This document shows positions 11,473 through 22,925 of a DNA stretch of 64,000 nucleotides, piece by piece. The position numbers were made by a program, and so were the translations under genes. The stretch comes from Kryptolebias marmoratus (taxonomy: Eukaryota > Chordata > Actinopteri > Cyprinodontiformes > Rivulidae), in NCBI RefSeq assembly GCF_001649575.2, contig NC_051446.1:22924720-22988719 (forward strand), given 5' to 3'. Under the pieces are notes generated by a model, which ran no database searches, was not told the origin of the DNA, and saw nothing but the letters and a program-made list of their open reading frames with translations. Position 1 is the first letter of the stretch; each line of letters begins with the position of its first letter.

Positions 11473-13969
11473 TTGTTAATTTGTCATTTTGACTGGCTTT
11501 TTGGGCTGTTTTGCAACCATGTAATATTAAATTTAAAAAATATTTCTCAAAAAACAGTAGCATGATCGGAGATGGACTGTTTTCTGTTGGATAAGGGGTT
11601 GTTAAAAAAAATCAAATTAGCCTGGTTGACCTGAAACAAATAGCTTTAAATAAATCATCACACACTTTTTCCTATTCAGTGCACAGTTTCTGTTTGCCTC
11701 ATGAATAAATGAAAAGTCCCTCACTCATTACAGACACCGACCCATCACACTCACACACACACAAGCGCGGGATCTGGACAGCCGCTGAAAAACTCACCAG
11801 AAACAGACCTCTAACACCGAGAAGTTTCTTGAACTCTTTACACAATTAACAACCAGCTGGATGTTTAAACATGCCAGCACAGATTAATGCACGCAGCACT
11901 ATGGGTTTCTTTTTTTATTCTTTCCTGTGGTGTTGTTGACGTGGAGCCAAGAAAAAAAAAATCCAAAGGTAAAAGGAGCTTGTTAATTATTAAAACCGTC
12001 AGAGTGCCGCGGTGCTGAGTGAAGGGACAGCATGCAAACACTACAGCAGAGAATTTAAGGCTCCACTAAGTAATTATTTATCACCTGAGGCTACAGCTGT
12101 GGAGACAAAGTGTTACTGAAGGGAACCAACGTGATGAACTGGCCTGACCTGTGGGAGGTGTTACAGACTGATTCAATATTACCCCTCAGAATGGAGCTTT
12201 TGAGGTTGGGGAAACTGGAGCTGCGGCTGAGGTGAATTTATCTCTTTACTCAGCTCATTTAAGTTTCTTTTCAGAGGTGTAGGAATTGTTAAATTGTAAG
12301 CAACCTGTAACATATAACATACGTCCCACCCTGACAAATGGGGGTGCCACGGGGGGGTCATTGTGTGTGAGTTGTGTCGAGAGCAAACAGAGGCTCCCAG
12401 ATATGACAGCCGCGGCAGTTTGTCACTCTTTTGTTGCCGTAGAGGTGTTTAGGCGTAATCAGGTGATGGATTCGCTTCTGCCGGAGCCAAAGCAATCACT
12501 AACGCAGAATGGATGTTCGTTTACACACGCTGTCGAGTATCTCTGACTTATAATTTACATTTGCGTGTGATGTAATGCTCTGCACAGTGCAGCCTCGGTA
12601 TTTAAAAGCAATCATAAAGTATAGATTTCCTCAACTTTGGGCCTTTCTTTTTCACTTAGCCTTTGTTCAACAAAAAAAACTTAAGTGAAACTCAAAAATA
12701 AAAAAAGAAATTCATGTTTTTAGAACCTAATTTTTGCCGTACAGTCACAATACTGGCTTTAAGAATTAATTAAAGGCCGAGCATTTTGTGAAGGATGCCA
12801 GAGTTCATGCCAGCGTGCTGTTTAGTATTGTCTTGCTGAAATATGCAAAGCTTTCCCTGATAAAGACTCAATGGGAGCATATGCATGGGAGCAAATATGA
12901 GTTTATGAAATTTGCAAATGATTGCATTCTGCTTTTATTTACATTTTACACAACTTCTTCTAAAATTAGAGTTGAACAATTACCGCTGTGGATCTCTTAC
13001 AGGGTGAATTTAGCAAAAAGGAGCTTTAAATAACACAAACAGCTACACTTACGTCATGGTTTACCCATCAGCTCATCAGTTTACTCTGAAGGTAAATCAG
13101 ATCTAAGGACACTTTAGCTTTCATCTGCTAACCTGTCTTTTTCAAACAGTAAAAACATTTAGCTTCAGAGGTTTTAGCCTCACATTTGGTGTGTGTTTCG
13201 CTCACAGTTCAGCTGAATAAAACCCACACCGGAGCAGTGGAGGCTCACCTGCAGGCAGCGATCTGACTGCTGCACCCAGACACATTCGCCTCGTCAACAG
13301 AAATGTTATCTTGCAGAGCAAAGCAGGCAAAATGGAAGAAAAGCTGATAATACTGTGTGCTTCAGATGGGGACTTTATTTGAGAAAAAACATCCAATAGT
13401 GTACTTACAACTCTACACACTTGAGTTTTCCTAAAAGAAAACAGTTTATGCATGACAATACAAGAAAACGACTATGAAACAGATACTGCCGGCATTTGCA
13501 TCTTTGTCTGTGTGCACATGCAGCACAGAGCATGTGTCAAACAGGTAAGTGATCCAGGTGGATGGCAGCGGAGGGGCCGGGGTGTCCCGTTTCAGGCAGC
13601 AGCTGCTGAGCGAAGCTGGGACCCTTCCCCTTCGTCTCCTGTAGTCCCGGGCTCCGCTCCTCACTGTCACCCGATCCCATCTGAACGTACACGAGAACAG
13701 CAGCTCCGCCGCGTCACAATGGAGCTCTTTTAATTATCAGGGACAGTGTCCTCGCTCGGGCGGAGGCCGTCGTGGAGAGACGAGCAGCTCGGGCATTCAG
13801 GCGTGCAGCTTCACTGGCGTGGTGATAATTGATCACATTATAAAACTGTGTACATGACACAAAGGCCATGTACCCCGACTGTCACACTGGAGAGGACTGG
13901 CTGCTTCCAGCAACTAAACATGTGAAAGCAGCCTTCCTCGAAAGAATGTGATCTGCCCGCCATGTGATG
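11473..13969. other. Intergenic, nothing recognised
   Basis: AT-rich to mixed sequence with short A/T runs. Overlapping frames at 13446-13670 (minus) and 13452-13733 (plus) are open on both strands, and no family is recognisable. Confidence 0.45.
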
Positions 13970-14155
13970 AGGTTTGATCTCAGCTTTTGCCTCACCAAAT
14001 TTTTGTTTTTTTATCTGTAAAATTTACTGAATTATGGCTGTTTTTGTGTTCGTTAAGGTCACTCAGCTGTGGGGTTAATCATGCATCCAATGATTACTTT
14101 CTTGGAGTTTAACTAAATGCTTTCATGAGATATTTTGCTAACAGACAGACAAAGG
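13970..14155 (-). repeat. Family A repeat, partial
   Basis: Minus-strand ACTGAATTATGGCTG, TTCGTTAAGGTCACTCAGC and CATGAGATATTTTGCTAACAG blocks match the family. Confidence 0.65.
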
Positions 14156-15224
14156 ATCGGCTGCCTTTCGTGGAGGAACGTAGTAGAAATGATTCTTCAG
14201 ATACGAGCAGAGTTCAGAAGTTTAAAACATCAGCTATAAAAAGAAAAACAAAGTGTTTTTGTTCTTCTCCTGCTGCGTTTCTTAGTTTGGTGTCACAAAC
14301 TGTGGCCTGAACATGAAGCAGTGCAACAGTCACATTGTATGAAGTGACACGAGGACATTATATAGCTGCTGATGTGAAATAAAAGGTTAATTTGTTTGGC
14401 CTCATTTCCTTCGCTGACAGTTTGTTCGCATTAAGATAGCTGCAGAAAGACTGGTGGGATCCAGAGTGTGTTATTCTGATTGTTACATACGGTCCAGGCT
14501 TCAGAACCAACCTGAACTCATCCGTACCGGGTTCAGGAGTCGGGGATTCCATATGTGGGGCAAATTAAACGGGCTTTATTCTCCGGGTTTTAAAGCGTGG
14601 CCTCTTCAGCTCACCAAGGAAATTGAGTTTGCGACCGAAAAAATGCACTTTCCTCTTAACCCCCCCTGACCAGCCGTCACAGGCACACAAACTTTCCCTT
14701 TGAAGGCTAAACGGGCAGAAACAAGGGAGGATTGGCTGTTCTGCAGAGTTATGGAAGCCCTGATCCTATTACCCGCCTCCCCCTGAAAAAATGTGTCTGC
14801 AGGCCGCAGGAGCTTTTAACCTTTCTCTGCTCCGCGCTTTGATTCATTGAAACATGTGGAGCCACAAGGTGAGTCCAACTCCTGCCGTACAGTAAGCAGA
14901 GGGATTCCCTGGCTCGAAAAACCCAAACAAGAAGCATATTTTCTCTGATTTCCAAACAGAAAACACATCTCGGAGCATTTAATAGAAATTCCACATGGGT
15001 TTAAAATAGCAGGCCTCGGGCAGCTGCATGGACTGTTTGCCGATCACGCTTTAAAAACCACACATGCAGGATTTCTGCTAAAAAACAGATTTATGGACAG
15101 TTCTGAGTCAGATATGTTGTAATAAACAAAAACACATATGCAGCTTTAATTAAACAGCTTCAATTGAACAGAATCTGTCCAAATGTTTTGCAAATGTCAA
15201 AAAGAAACGGCACAGTAAATGAGA
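14156..15224. other. Intergenic, nothing recognised
   Basis: No repeat or gene supported. Short frames (14454-14669, 14749-14994) lack domains. Confidence 0.45.
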
Positions 15225-15692
15225 GAAATCACATTTTCTGTGAAAATACAGAGTGAACGCTGAGCTAAAGAGGCTGAAACTGAGTGGCTAAAGTTAAAAG
15301 AAGCAAAAAACTAGCTAAAAGCTAGAAGTAACAAAACACTGACTCAAAGCTAAATGTAGCAAAAAGGCTAGTTGAAACCTAAATGTTGCAGAACAGTACC
15401 CATTTGCTAAAAGTCACAAAAGGCTAGCTAAAAGCTAAATGTATCAGAATCGAAGCTAAAAGCTAAAAGTAGCAGGATGTTAGTTAAAAGTACCAAAAGA
15501 AGACAAAAGCAGAGCCAGTAGCTGAAGCTGAGCGATTGAAGAGATCTCTTCTTCTTTGAAATACAAATACTTTTAAATAAACTTAAATATTTTGCAAAGC
15601 ATAAAAGTTACAAAACCCGAAAGTCAGAGCATCCATCTCCTGAATGAGCTGAACGGTTTGATGTATAAATGGCTAAAATTGCACACATAGAT
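15225..15692 (+). repeat. Family B repeat with internal GCTAAAAG tandem array, copy 1
   Basis: Begins near ACATTTTCTGTGAAAATACAG. It contains an irregular array of 15-30 bp units built on AGCTAAAAGCTAAAAGTAGC, then the shared right end AGAAGACAAAAGCAGAGC and CATCCATCTCCTGAATGAGC, finishing near ATGTATAAATGGCTAAAA. The same order recurs at 31421 and 60421, always on the plus strand. Function and class are unknown. Confidence 0.8.
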
Positions 15693-15713
15693 TGGAAAAA
15701 AAACAAAACATAC

Positions 15714-16161
15714 TGTCATGATGAGTGGTGATGACGGAGAGGAACCCAGAGCGCAGACTCATTGTAAAGAAAATAAACTAATGAAACAAACGAAAACAAA
15801 AGCTGACGTGGCAGCAAACAAACAAAAACTAAAATTTAAAATACATAAACAGACTCGAACTCAAAAGACTAGAACCAGAAACACAGCACAAGGACATCAA
15901 ACATCAAACAATGGACCAGCAAGGAATGGGAAGAGTGACCGGGTTTTTAACCCTGAGGATAACGAGGTGAGTGGGAACAGGTGGAATGATTGCAGAGTTG
16001 AGACAGGTGTAGATGGGCGTGGCTGACAGACAAGTGAATGACTGGGGGAGAGTGGAAATGAACATGAACAAGAGAAAAATCCAACCAAAACACAATAGAA
16101 ACAAAACTAATATCAAAATAAAACATAAACAAAACTCAGGGAAAAAAGCCAAATCACCACA
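15714..16161 (-). mobile_element. Full-length solo LTR, TGTCAGG family, with CATAC duplication
   Basis: Starts TGTCATG and ends CACCACA (decayed CCTGACA), 448 bp. It is flanked by CATAC at 15709-15713 and 16162-16166. Read on the minus strand it has the U3-R-U5 layout of a retrotransposon LTR: a TTAAAAACCCGG TATA-like site, then AATAAA-like sequence near the far end. Blocks GAACCCAGAGCGCAGACTC, AAAGCTGACGTGGCAGCAA and GTGTAGATGGGCGTGGC are shared with the 24094 copy. No internal gag or pol is present, so it is a solo LTR. The frame at 15718-16026 is an artefact of this LTR. Confidence 0.85.
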
Positions 16162-16166
16162 CATAC

Positions 16167-16994
16167 AGTAAAATAAAAATAAAAACCAGGAGAACAATGG
16201 CTGACTCAGTGGTGACGCATTAATAATCAGAATTCTGGTAAAAGTTAAATTGAATTAAATGGTGGTTATTATAGTAGTCGTCATTTACAAAGTGATGCCT
16301 GAAATTTCAGCTTAAAGTAATTTATCGATCTCATTTGAGGTGATTGGCTGTAACTCGTTTAGTTCCACCTAAAAGGAACTGAGATAAACTCCGACTGCAC
16401 GCTGCTTCGTGGGTTTCACGAATATTTCACACCAGCCTCAGTCGCATGGATGTTTCAGGCCGGCTTGTGTGGCGGTTTATAACTTGCCGTGCAACTCGGC
16501 TGTAACGTGTTGGTTCAAATACCACGGAGAAGCTCTGAAAACAGGCATTAAAGTAGCCTAAATCCCCCCGAGTAGCTGTGTGCTTAACGTGGTCTCTGAA
16601 AGGTATCCAGCCGTTTATGTGAAACCAAAGCACTTCTTGATCAAAGGCTTTCAGAAGACGGCGAGGTGAATGAGGAGCCTTGTACGATCACTTCTTTTTT
16701 AGTCAGCACAGGAGACAGAGTGTGTGTGATTTTAGTGTCTCTAAAGACAGAAATCTTTCAGCAGGGAGAACGGATTAACACATCAAATCCAGCCTTTCAA
16801 TCAATTGGGAGGTAATGGAGTGAAATCAGAAAACACGCCGGCTGCACGTTGCCCACACGCACGGCAGATTAGGGAGGCTTTCACTTCTGCACGCCTTAAT
16901 GAACACTAATGCTTAGCTTTAAAAAAACACACACACACGAGTTAGGATTAACAATATATGAAACCAGAGGAAGGTGAAAACATGAAAAGAAATT
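16167..16994. other. Intergenic, nothing recognised
   Basis: No gene or repeat supported, apart from a short CA run near 16927. Confidence 0.45.
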
Positions 16995-17195
16995 AAAGAC
17001 GTCATCTTTTGACCAAACACCAAACTTAAGCTCAGTATCTGTAAATCTGATTGAGTTGCAGCTAAAGTCACTTAACCTAAATCAAGTTGGCATCAAAAGT
17101 TAATCAGCCGTAGATGAACATTTAGTGATTAAAATCCATTCAGTGGTTCATGAGATATTAAGCTAACGCTACAAACACACAGACAGACAAAAAGT
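16995..17195 (-). repeat. Family A repeat, partial
   Basis: Minus-strand blocks: AGCTCAGTATCTGTAAATCTG, CAAAAGTTAATCAGCCGTAG, CCATTCAGTGGTTCATGAGA and an ACAGACAGACAAAAAG tail. Confidence 0.65.
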
Positions 17196-17674
17196 TGCCC
17201 CCGTTGAGACGCGTTTGTCCAATAAAAAGTGTGATAAATCATATCTGAGCTGCAGCAGAGTGTGTTGACCGTCCACCCGTCTCACTGACCATCCGGGTCA
17301 GAACCACGTCTCTCCGGTCTCTGCAGATAAAACTCCCCCCTCAGAATGACCAGCAGAGCGGCGTGAAAGAGTTTTAGTCCAGAACCATGAATATTAATTT
17401 TTTTTATCTCTGCTTTAGTTTTATAGGCGTTGTTCAGAAAACTAAAGTGGTGTTTAACATTCAGCTGGAGCTGCACTTTCAGCATCTTTTTACTACACTT
17501 CGGCACAATTAAAGCTCCTTGTACTTCAATTTAGATTTTAGATATCAGTAACTGTTAAAATGATAATAAATACCTTGCTGTGGAAAACTGTTGCTGCATC
17601 CTATTTTAGCACCAATAATAGTGTTGGAAGGTTATTCAGCAGGTTTGGATGAAAAAGACACAAACTTTGATGAC

Positions 17675-17677
<3 letters not shown>
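17196..17677. other. Intergenic, nothing recognised
   Basis: Mixed sequence without a supported element. Confidence 0.45.

Positions 17678-17711
<34 letters not shown>
17678..17711. repeat. (AT)n microsatellite split by an LTR
   Basis: Perfect AT run. A few AT units reappear just after the LTR at 17978-17984, showing that the LTR landed inside the array. Confidence 0.9.
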
Positions 17712-17714
<3 letters not shown>

Positions 17715-17977
17715 GACGACCCTGTCAGGTGACTGAGCTGCAGCAGGTAGTTATTGGGAACACCTGATTGGCTGATTTAGTCTGGTATAAAAGGGATTAT
17801 GGGTTATGGTTTGTCTTGGTTATACTAGTTTGGCTTATCTGGGTTTGGTTAACTTAATTTTTTCTTGATAGGTTTGCTTTTCTTTATTTTTCATTGCTTT
17901 TAAATAAATATTTGAAACATCGTCCTTGTGTCTTTTTACTCTTTGTTTTGTCACAATCCCTGAGCCAGGTTGTGACA
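17712..17977 (+). mobile_element. Solo LTR, TGTGACGACC family (Ty3/gypsy- or ERV-like)
   Basis: 266 bp, beginning TGTGACGACC and ending GGTTGTGACA, so it has TG...CA ends. A TATAAAAG box lies at 17786-17793 and AATAAA at 17903-17908, in the order expected for U3-R-U5. ATAT flanks both sides, though the AT-rich target makes the duplication length ambiguous. No internal region or second LTR is present, so it most likely arose by LTR-LTR recombination. Confidence 0.8.
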
Positions 17978-18097
17978 ATATATACACGCTTTTTGTTTAT
18001 GTTAAGTAGAAAAATACAACACAAAATGTAATTTTAAATAAAAATGTATGTATTTTATGCATTGGTCCTTCTGTAATCTATAAAAGGCTTTTAATCC

Positions 18098-18466
18098 CAG
18101 GCCAGAGAGGATATATGATCCCTCCAGCAGGTTCTGGGTCTGCCCCGAGGTCTAAAATCTCCAAAGGGAGGCGTCCTAATCAGATCCCTGAACCACCTCA
18201 GCTGACTCCTATCGATGAGGAGGAGCAGCAGCTCTACTCTAAGCTCCCCCCGGATGATGAAGCTCCTCGTCTCATCTCTAAAGCTGAGCTGAGCCCCACA
18301 GAGGAAGCTGATTGTATCCAGTATCTCGTTCTTTCAGTCAGGATCCACACCTCATGACCACAGGTGAGGATTGGAACGTAGACTGACCAGTAAATTAAGA
18401 GTTTTCACCTTTCAGCTCAGTTCCTTGTTCACAACAGGCCGGAGCAACACCCTCATTACAGCTTGT
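18098..18466 (-). pseudogene. LINE remnant, C-terminal end of the reverse transcriptase ORF
   Basis: Translated on the minus strand with frame shifts, it shows DRSQLRWFRDLIRTPP, RPRGRPRTCWRDHISSLAW and, further upstream, relics of the VVNKELS region. These are typical of the C-terminal tail of a common teleost non-LTR retrotransposon. Stops and frameshifts make it dead, and 5' truncation fits incomplete reverse transcription. The LINE clade is not assigned. The plus-strand frame 18115-18357 is antisense to this remnant. Confidence 0.8.
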
Positions 18467-19701
18467 AACTCAAAAATGGTCTATGTCTAAATATTTTATT
18501 AATAATTCTGCTTTTTGAAACCTTCTTGCTGAGAAGCGACAGCTCCGCCACTTACAGGGGATAAAAACAAGACGCCAAAAAATTTCTAACTAACTAAAAA
18601 TTCACAAGTAACCAAAGATTATTCACTTCCTGAATGAGTTTTGCTTCATTCTTTTGTATATTTTTATGTTACAAATGCAAAATATGATGATAAATCTCAT
18701 GCTTTCTAAACATTTTTTCATCCTTCGTTTGGAGGCAGAAGATCAGATTCCTGTTTGGCTCTGAGACCGAAGCTCGGTGTGTGATTGACGTGTGCAGTTA
18801 ATGGCCGACCATGAAGTCTGTGGTGTGGCTACAATCCACCTTATCGAGTCACAGCTCGAGACCAGCTGTGGAAACACTTTGCCCCGCAGTTTTTTTCCAT
18901 TTCTCCGACAGCATATCTCCATTTTAGCAGAACCTTCTCTATAAATCTGCAAAGTGCACGACAGCAAAAAAATGAAATTTAAAGAAATCTGCTGCAAAGA
19001 GACTGATGTTTAAATGTTAAATCTCATCACCTATTTTTAAAAAAGAATTTCTATTTACACTTTCAATCACCTTCCTAAGAGAACAATACGATAAAAGAGG
19101 CAAATCCTACCTAAAAGTCTCGCTCTTCTTATTGTTCTCTGTTCCGAAGGAACATATGGCCTCAACAAGGTTTCATTTATTTGTGAAAACTGAACCTAGA
19201 GGCAAAACAAGGCCTGGAAGTTTCCCTGACAGAGATGCATGTAACTTTGAGAGCAGAGGGCTTTAACTCGTGCAGGATTGTGTCACATTTTTGTTCGGCA
19301 GCAGATGGAAAGCGCCTGCATTAACGCTGATGGTGCCGCGATCCTCCGAGGGCTCGTTCCACTCGTTCCCTCTTTCCAAGCACTTGTGAAAAAGCAGCAA
19401 TTTAAAAATTGTCAAAGCTGCAGAGGGGGACTGTGTGAAAACGAGATAAGACAAAACAACCGAGCTCAGCAGCAGAGCACAAAAGAGATTCTGGAAGGTA
19501 AACTGGCAGACCTCTCTGTGTCTGACTGTCGGACATATTGGGAGGGATGTCAGGCAATCGCAAAAAAATGAGCAAAAAGTGCTCAAACATTTTTTTGAAA
19601 AGTTTGAAATAAAAACTCTCTACAGTGCAGGAAACAAAAGAACAGTTGAGGGGAAAGCAAACGACTCGAAACAAAAATTCACAAGTGAAAAAGGTAAGTA
19701 A
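18467..19701. other. Intergenic; possible regulatory sequence
   Basis: No transposon recognised. An inverted pair AGAGAACAATA (19078-19088) and TATTGTTCTCT (19130-19140) is present. The block 19263-19586 is open on both strands but shows no domain. Confidence 0.4.
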
Positions 19702-19916
19702 TTTCAGGATTTGGGTTGTTTTTGTGTTGCTGGTTCATGTTTTTATTTTGTTATTTAGTTGCCTTCATGTTTAGTCTGGTTTCAGTTCAGTTTTTGCTTC
19801 TTGTCATTCACTTCTCCACAGTTTATATCTTGTCTTCCTGCCACGCCCATCTCCACCTGATCCAAGCTGTAATCACTCACCTGTGCCCACTTCTCCTAAT
19901 TACGCTCCGTCTTTAG
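19702..19916 (+). mobile_element. TGTCAGG-family LTR, 5' half
   Basis: Begins TTTCAGGATTTGGGTTG and runs through CATTCACTTCTCCACAG, CACGCCCATCTCCACCTG and CACCTGTGCCCACTTCTCC to GTCTTTAGAAAA. This corresponds to U3 of the full copies, in the opposite orientation. The 3' half is missing. Confidence 0.7.
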
Positions 19917-20352
19917 AAAAGCATGACTGCGACAAACCTACATTTTCCAAACTCCTCCGTTTCTGTCCTGCAGCTTTCCTGAATCTCTCTCATGATCATT
20001 TAAATTAAATACGTGCATCAAGAGCAGTGGGAGTCTATGGGGTTGGACAAATATATTCTTGGTTTTCAGAGCCTGAATGTGTGGCATTTGGAGAAATAAT
20101 ACCCCTAAAATAATACTGATATTCTGCACATTGATCAAAACATACAAAAGTGAAAAAGCAGTGTGCAACAAACTAAGTACACCCCAATCCTGCTGCACTT
20201 ATGTTAGCTGTAATAAATTAAAGTAACACATTCTTAAATCTTCAGTTTTTTTGAGCTTTCTTGGTAACTGTTTGTATGAAGCAATCCTAAAGTTGCGTTG
20301 TGACTTAATGTCTGGACTTTAACGGGATTGATCCAGGTCGGGGGAGGCTGTT
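19917..20352. other. Intergenic, nothing recognised
   Basis: No supported feature. Confidence 0.4.
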
Positions 20353-20548
20353 TGCCTCAGGTATCTAGGAGTTTTGTTCATGAGTGACGTTAGGATGGAG
20401 CGAAGAAGAATCAGCAGATCTGAGCCACGTCTGCAGTAATGAGAGCGATTCTCCGGCTTGTTGTATTTTTCTGGTCTGTCTACATTTCAACCTCACATAT
20501 GGTCATGAGATATGGGTCATATCCAGGATACAATCTCTTAGTTCAGCG
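20353..20548 (+). pseudogene. LINE remnant, RT C-terminal part, upstream fragment
   Basis: Contains relics equivalent to the EF-KYLGVLFTS-G-ME block and NLTYGHEIWVISRIQ, the conserved TYGHELWV region of the LINE at 18098 and 25872. Frameshifted and dead. The downstream end of the same element is probably 20966-21140, separated by an LTR-like insertion. Confidence 0.7.
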
Positions 20549-20611
20549 TGTTTTCAGAATATTTATCAGGATGTTTCAGGATCATTTAAGTGTTTCCGTT
20601 ACTTTTTTTTT

Positions 20612-20905
20612 TAGCATTTTAAGGTGTTGTTGTCCATGTTCCCCACCTTTGTTTTCCCACAGCTACTCTGTCTTGCCTTGTCACACACACCTGCCACCTG
20701 TTTGTAATCACCTCACCTGTTCTCACCTGCCAATCATCCATCCCAGTATTTATAATAAGCTCACAGGTTTTACTCAGTCTCTGTCAGATCCTTGTACATA
20801 AATTTGCTGCTCAATTCTGCCTTTTTTTTTTTTTTTTTACACCTGCACGTCATTTATTAAATAACTTTGGAACTAATCTCGCCTGCTACCTGTTTACTGC
20901 ACACT
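20612..20905 (+). mobile_element. LTR-like insertion splitting a LINE remnant
   Basis: The block CACACCTGCCACCTGTTTG, CACCTGTTCTCACCTGCC and CAGTATTTATAATAAGCTC has the CACCTG-rich, TATA-like layout of fish LTR U3/R regions, followed by a T run (20821-20838) and ATAAATAA-like sequence. Ends and duplication are not clear. It lies between two parts of one LINE tail, so insertion is inferred. Confidence 0.45.
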
Positions 20906-20965
20906 CCTCTGATTTGGACCCCTTCATGATGCCTCATTCCGTAGGTTTTTTTTTTTTTGAGTACA

Positions 20966-21140
20966 TTCCACTGGCAGAAGACCTGAGGACAGATCCAGAA
21001 CTTGCTGAAGGAACTGTATATCCTCTCTGACCTGGGGACATCTTGGAATCCCCCAGGAGGAACTGGAAAATGGGTTTCCTTCCTGGACCTGTTGTCCCAG
21101 CAACCTGACCAAACATAAGAGGAAGAAGATGGAAGAATGG
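20966..21140 (+). pseudogene. LINE remnant, extreme 3' coding end
   Basis: Matches the GRPR-T--WRDYIS--AWE--G to LL-P-PDP end of the LINE at the DNA level, including CAGCAACCTGACC and AGAAGATGGAAGAATGGATG. It is full of indels and stops. Confidence 0.65.
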
Positions 21141-22039
21141 ATGAAGTTAGAGTGGTTTATAGTGATATTTTTTTGTTTTACAACCATCCTTGACCGTCTT
21201 TGTTCCAGAAGTCATAGACGGTAGAACACAGCTAGTTGCATATTGTGTTTTCTGTGCATCAAAAAATGATGAACTCAGGGTGTTGGAAAGCTGAAACTTT
21301 TGACCAAGCATTAGTAAATGATCAATTAGGAATAAGAATGAGTTGGATAGACACGATTCAAAATGACTTTGGCTGTCGGAGTGCATTAAAATACTGTACA
21401 AACTAGCTGATGCTGCTGTTCTTATTGGCAGAACAGTCTCCTATAAAATCTGTAATATGTCATTAATCTTATTCCCTGCAGCACTATATATAAAGATGTG
21501 TTTGAAGATGTTTGTGCTGACCCTTAAAATCTCCTCTCAGAGCAAGACACTGTGTGAGACACAAGCTTCTGGCTAAAGTAGACTGCTTAAAAGTTGTCAA
21601 AGGGATGGAGGCAGAGGTAAAAAAAAAAGACACTGAGAACATTTTGAGGCATAAAAGGTGAAGTTTTAAATCTGCATTTGCGTGGAGAGGAGCCAGAGCA
21701 GGCTGAGGGGCAGGGCCCTGGCACCAACACATAATCCATTTGTTCATGGCAAAGGCGTTAATGGTCGAGCAGCTCGGAGCCAAAAAACATAAGGGGAGCG
21801 CTTTAATCAAAACCTGCATACATTAGGGTTGCAGAACTTGGAGCAAACCTCACTCCGGACTCCTAATCTTAAGAACGACAAGGGGGTGCTACTCTAAAAA
21901 CAAGTCCTGAGCGTGGAACTCGTGTCAGGAGGAAACGAGGGTATCAGAACGGCGGCAGGCGGCGGAGGCTTGAACACGGAGGCAGGATTAAGGCTGTCAA
22001 TAGACCCCAGTGTGGCTGATCCTGTCAGGGGTTAAAGAG
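21141..22039. other. Intergenic, nothing recognised
   Basis: The minus frame 21484-21819 (111 codons) shows no recognisable family. No repeat identified. Confidence 0.4.
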
Positions 22040-22560
22040 CAGGAAATCACTCTCACGGAGCCGCAGACTTAATGCCGTATGAGAGCCGGCTCTCGTTGAC
22101 TTTCCTCTGGCGGCTGATGAGGTGTCTTAGCTGATGAATGCCACACAGAACTTTGGAGGTCATTTCCAGGACTTTAATTAGGCCAGGCACTAACTAAATC
22201 ACACTTACACAATTGAGTTCTCAGTTATCTTCAATTAGGCTCAAGCGAAGGCCAGGAAACCTGATTAGAGTGTTTACCGTGGGAGTAGTCCCAAATTTAA
22301 AGGTCAGTGCGGGGGGATAATGGAATATTGGTTACCTAGAGTAGATATTGAACATTCAGGCAAAATGAAAAGTTATGGCTGGCTCTTCGTGGCATTTTAT
22401 TTTTAGTTATAAGTGCAGTTGTTTAGGAGACTGATGCTGAGGCCAGACACACCCAAATCAGATTAACAGGCCAAATTTAAGTCATTTGACAATCTCTATG
22501 GAGAAGTTAATCACATTACAGCAAAGACCCCCCTCCTCCATACAGGAACCAGCTTTTTTT
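22040..22560. promoter_or_regulatory. Candidate conserved noncoding element
   Basis: Repeat-free, complex sequence with several homeodomain-type TTAATTA/CAATTAG motifs (near 22172, 22232 and 22571) and no coding signal. Regulatory status is an inference from composition and from lying in a gene desert beside a developmental heparan sulfate gene. Confidence 0.25.
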
Positions 22561-22689
22561 TATGGTCTCTAATTAATTGACAATCAAACCTGAACACCAA
22601 CACACCATCTGTGACGAGTTATCTTACTCCCCGCTACATCAGTCTTGGACGCAGATCAGTCTCGGTTCAATGAAACTTTTTCTTTTCTG

Positions 22690-22925
22690 TGTGTTTGTCC
22701 GTTTGTAAGCAAAACATCTCATCAATTACTGGATGGATTTTAATGAAACTTTATGGAAATAGTAATTGGAAATAGATCTACTGCTGACTAGCTTTTGGAG
22801 TCAACTCAATTCAAGATGGCTGTCACAGCCAAGTGATCTTAGCCAACACAAAACAGGCGATAACTGAGTCAATTTTACAGATATTGACCTGAAATTTGGT
22901 GTGGTAGTAGCTGAGAGTCGTCCTC
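22690..22925 (+). repeat. Family A repeat
   Basis: CAATTACTGGATGGATTTTA, TCAATTCAAGATGGCTGTCA, CAATTTTACAGATATTGACC and GTGGTAGTAGCTGAGAGTCG in order. The shared frame has one stop. Confidence 0.8.

Noticed and set aside
15225..15530. CRISPR-like look of the repeated GCTAAAAG units
   Set aside because: Units are irregular, spacers are not uniform, and the sequence is a vertebrate interspersed repeat.
15718..16026. 102-codon plus frame, Lys/Thr-rich
   Set aside because: Antisense reading of a solo LTR; no homologous frame is preserved in the 24-kb copy.
18115..18357. 80-codon plus-strand frame that looks protein-like (acidic, Pro-rich)
   Set aside because: It is the antisense of a LINE reverse transcriptase tail read on the minus strand.
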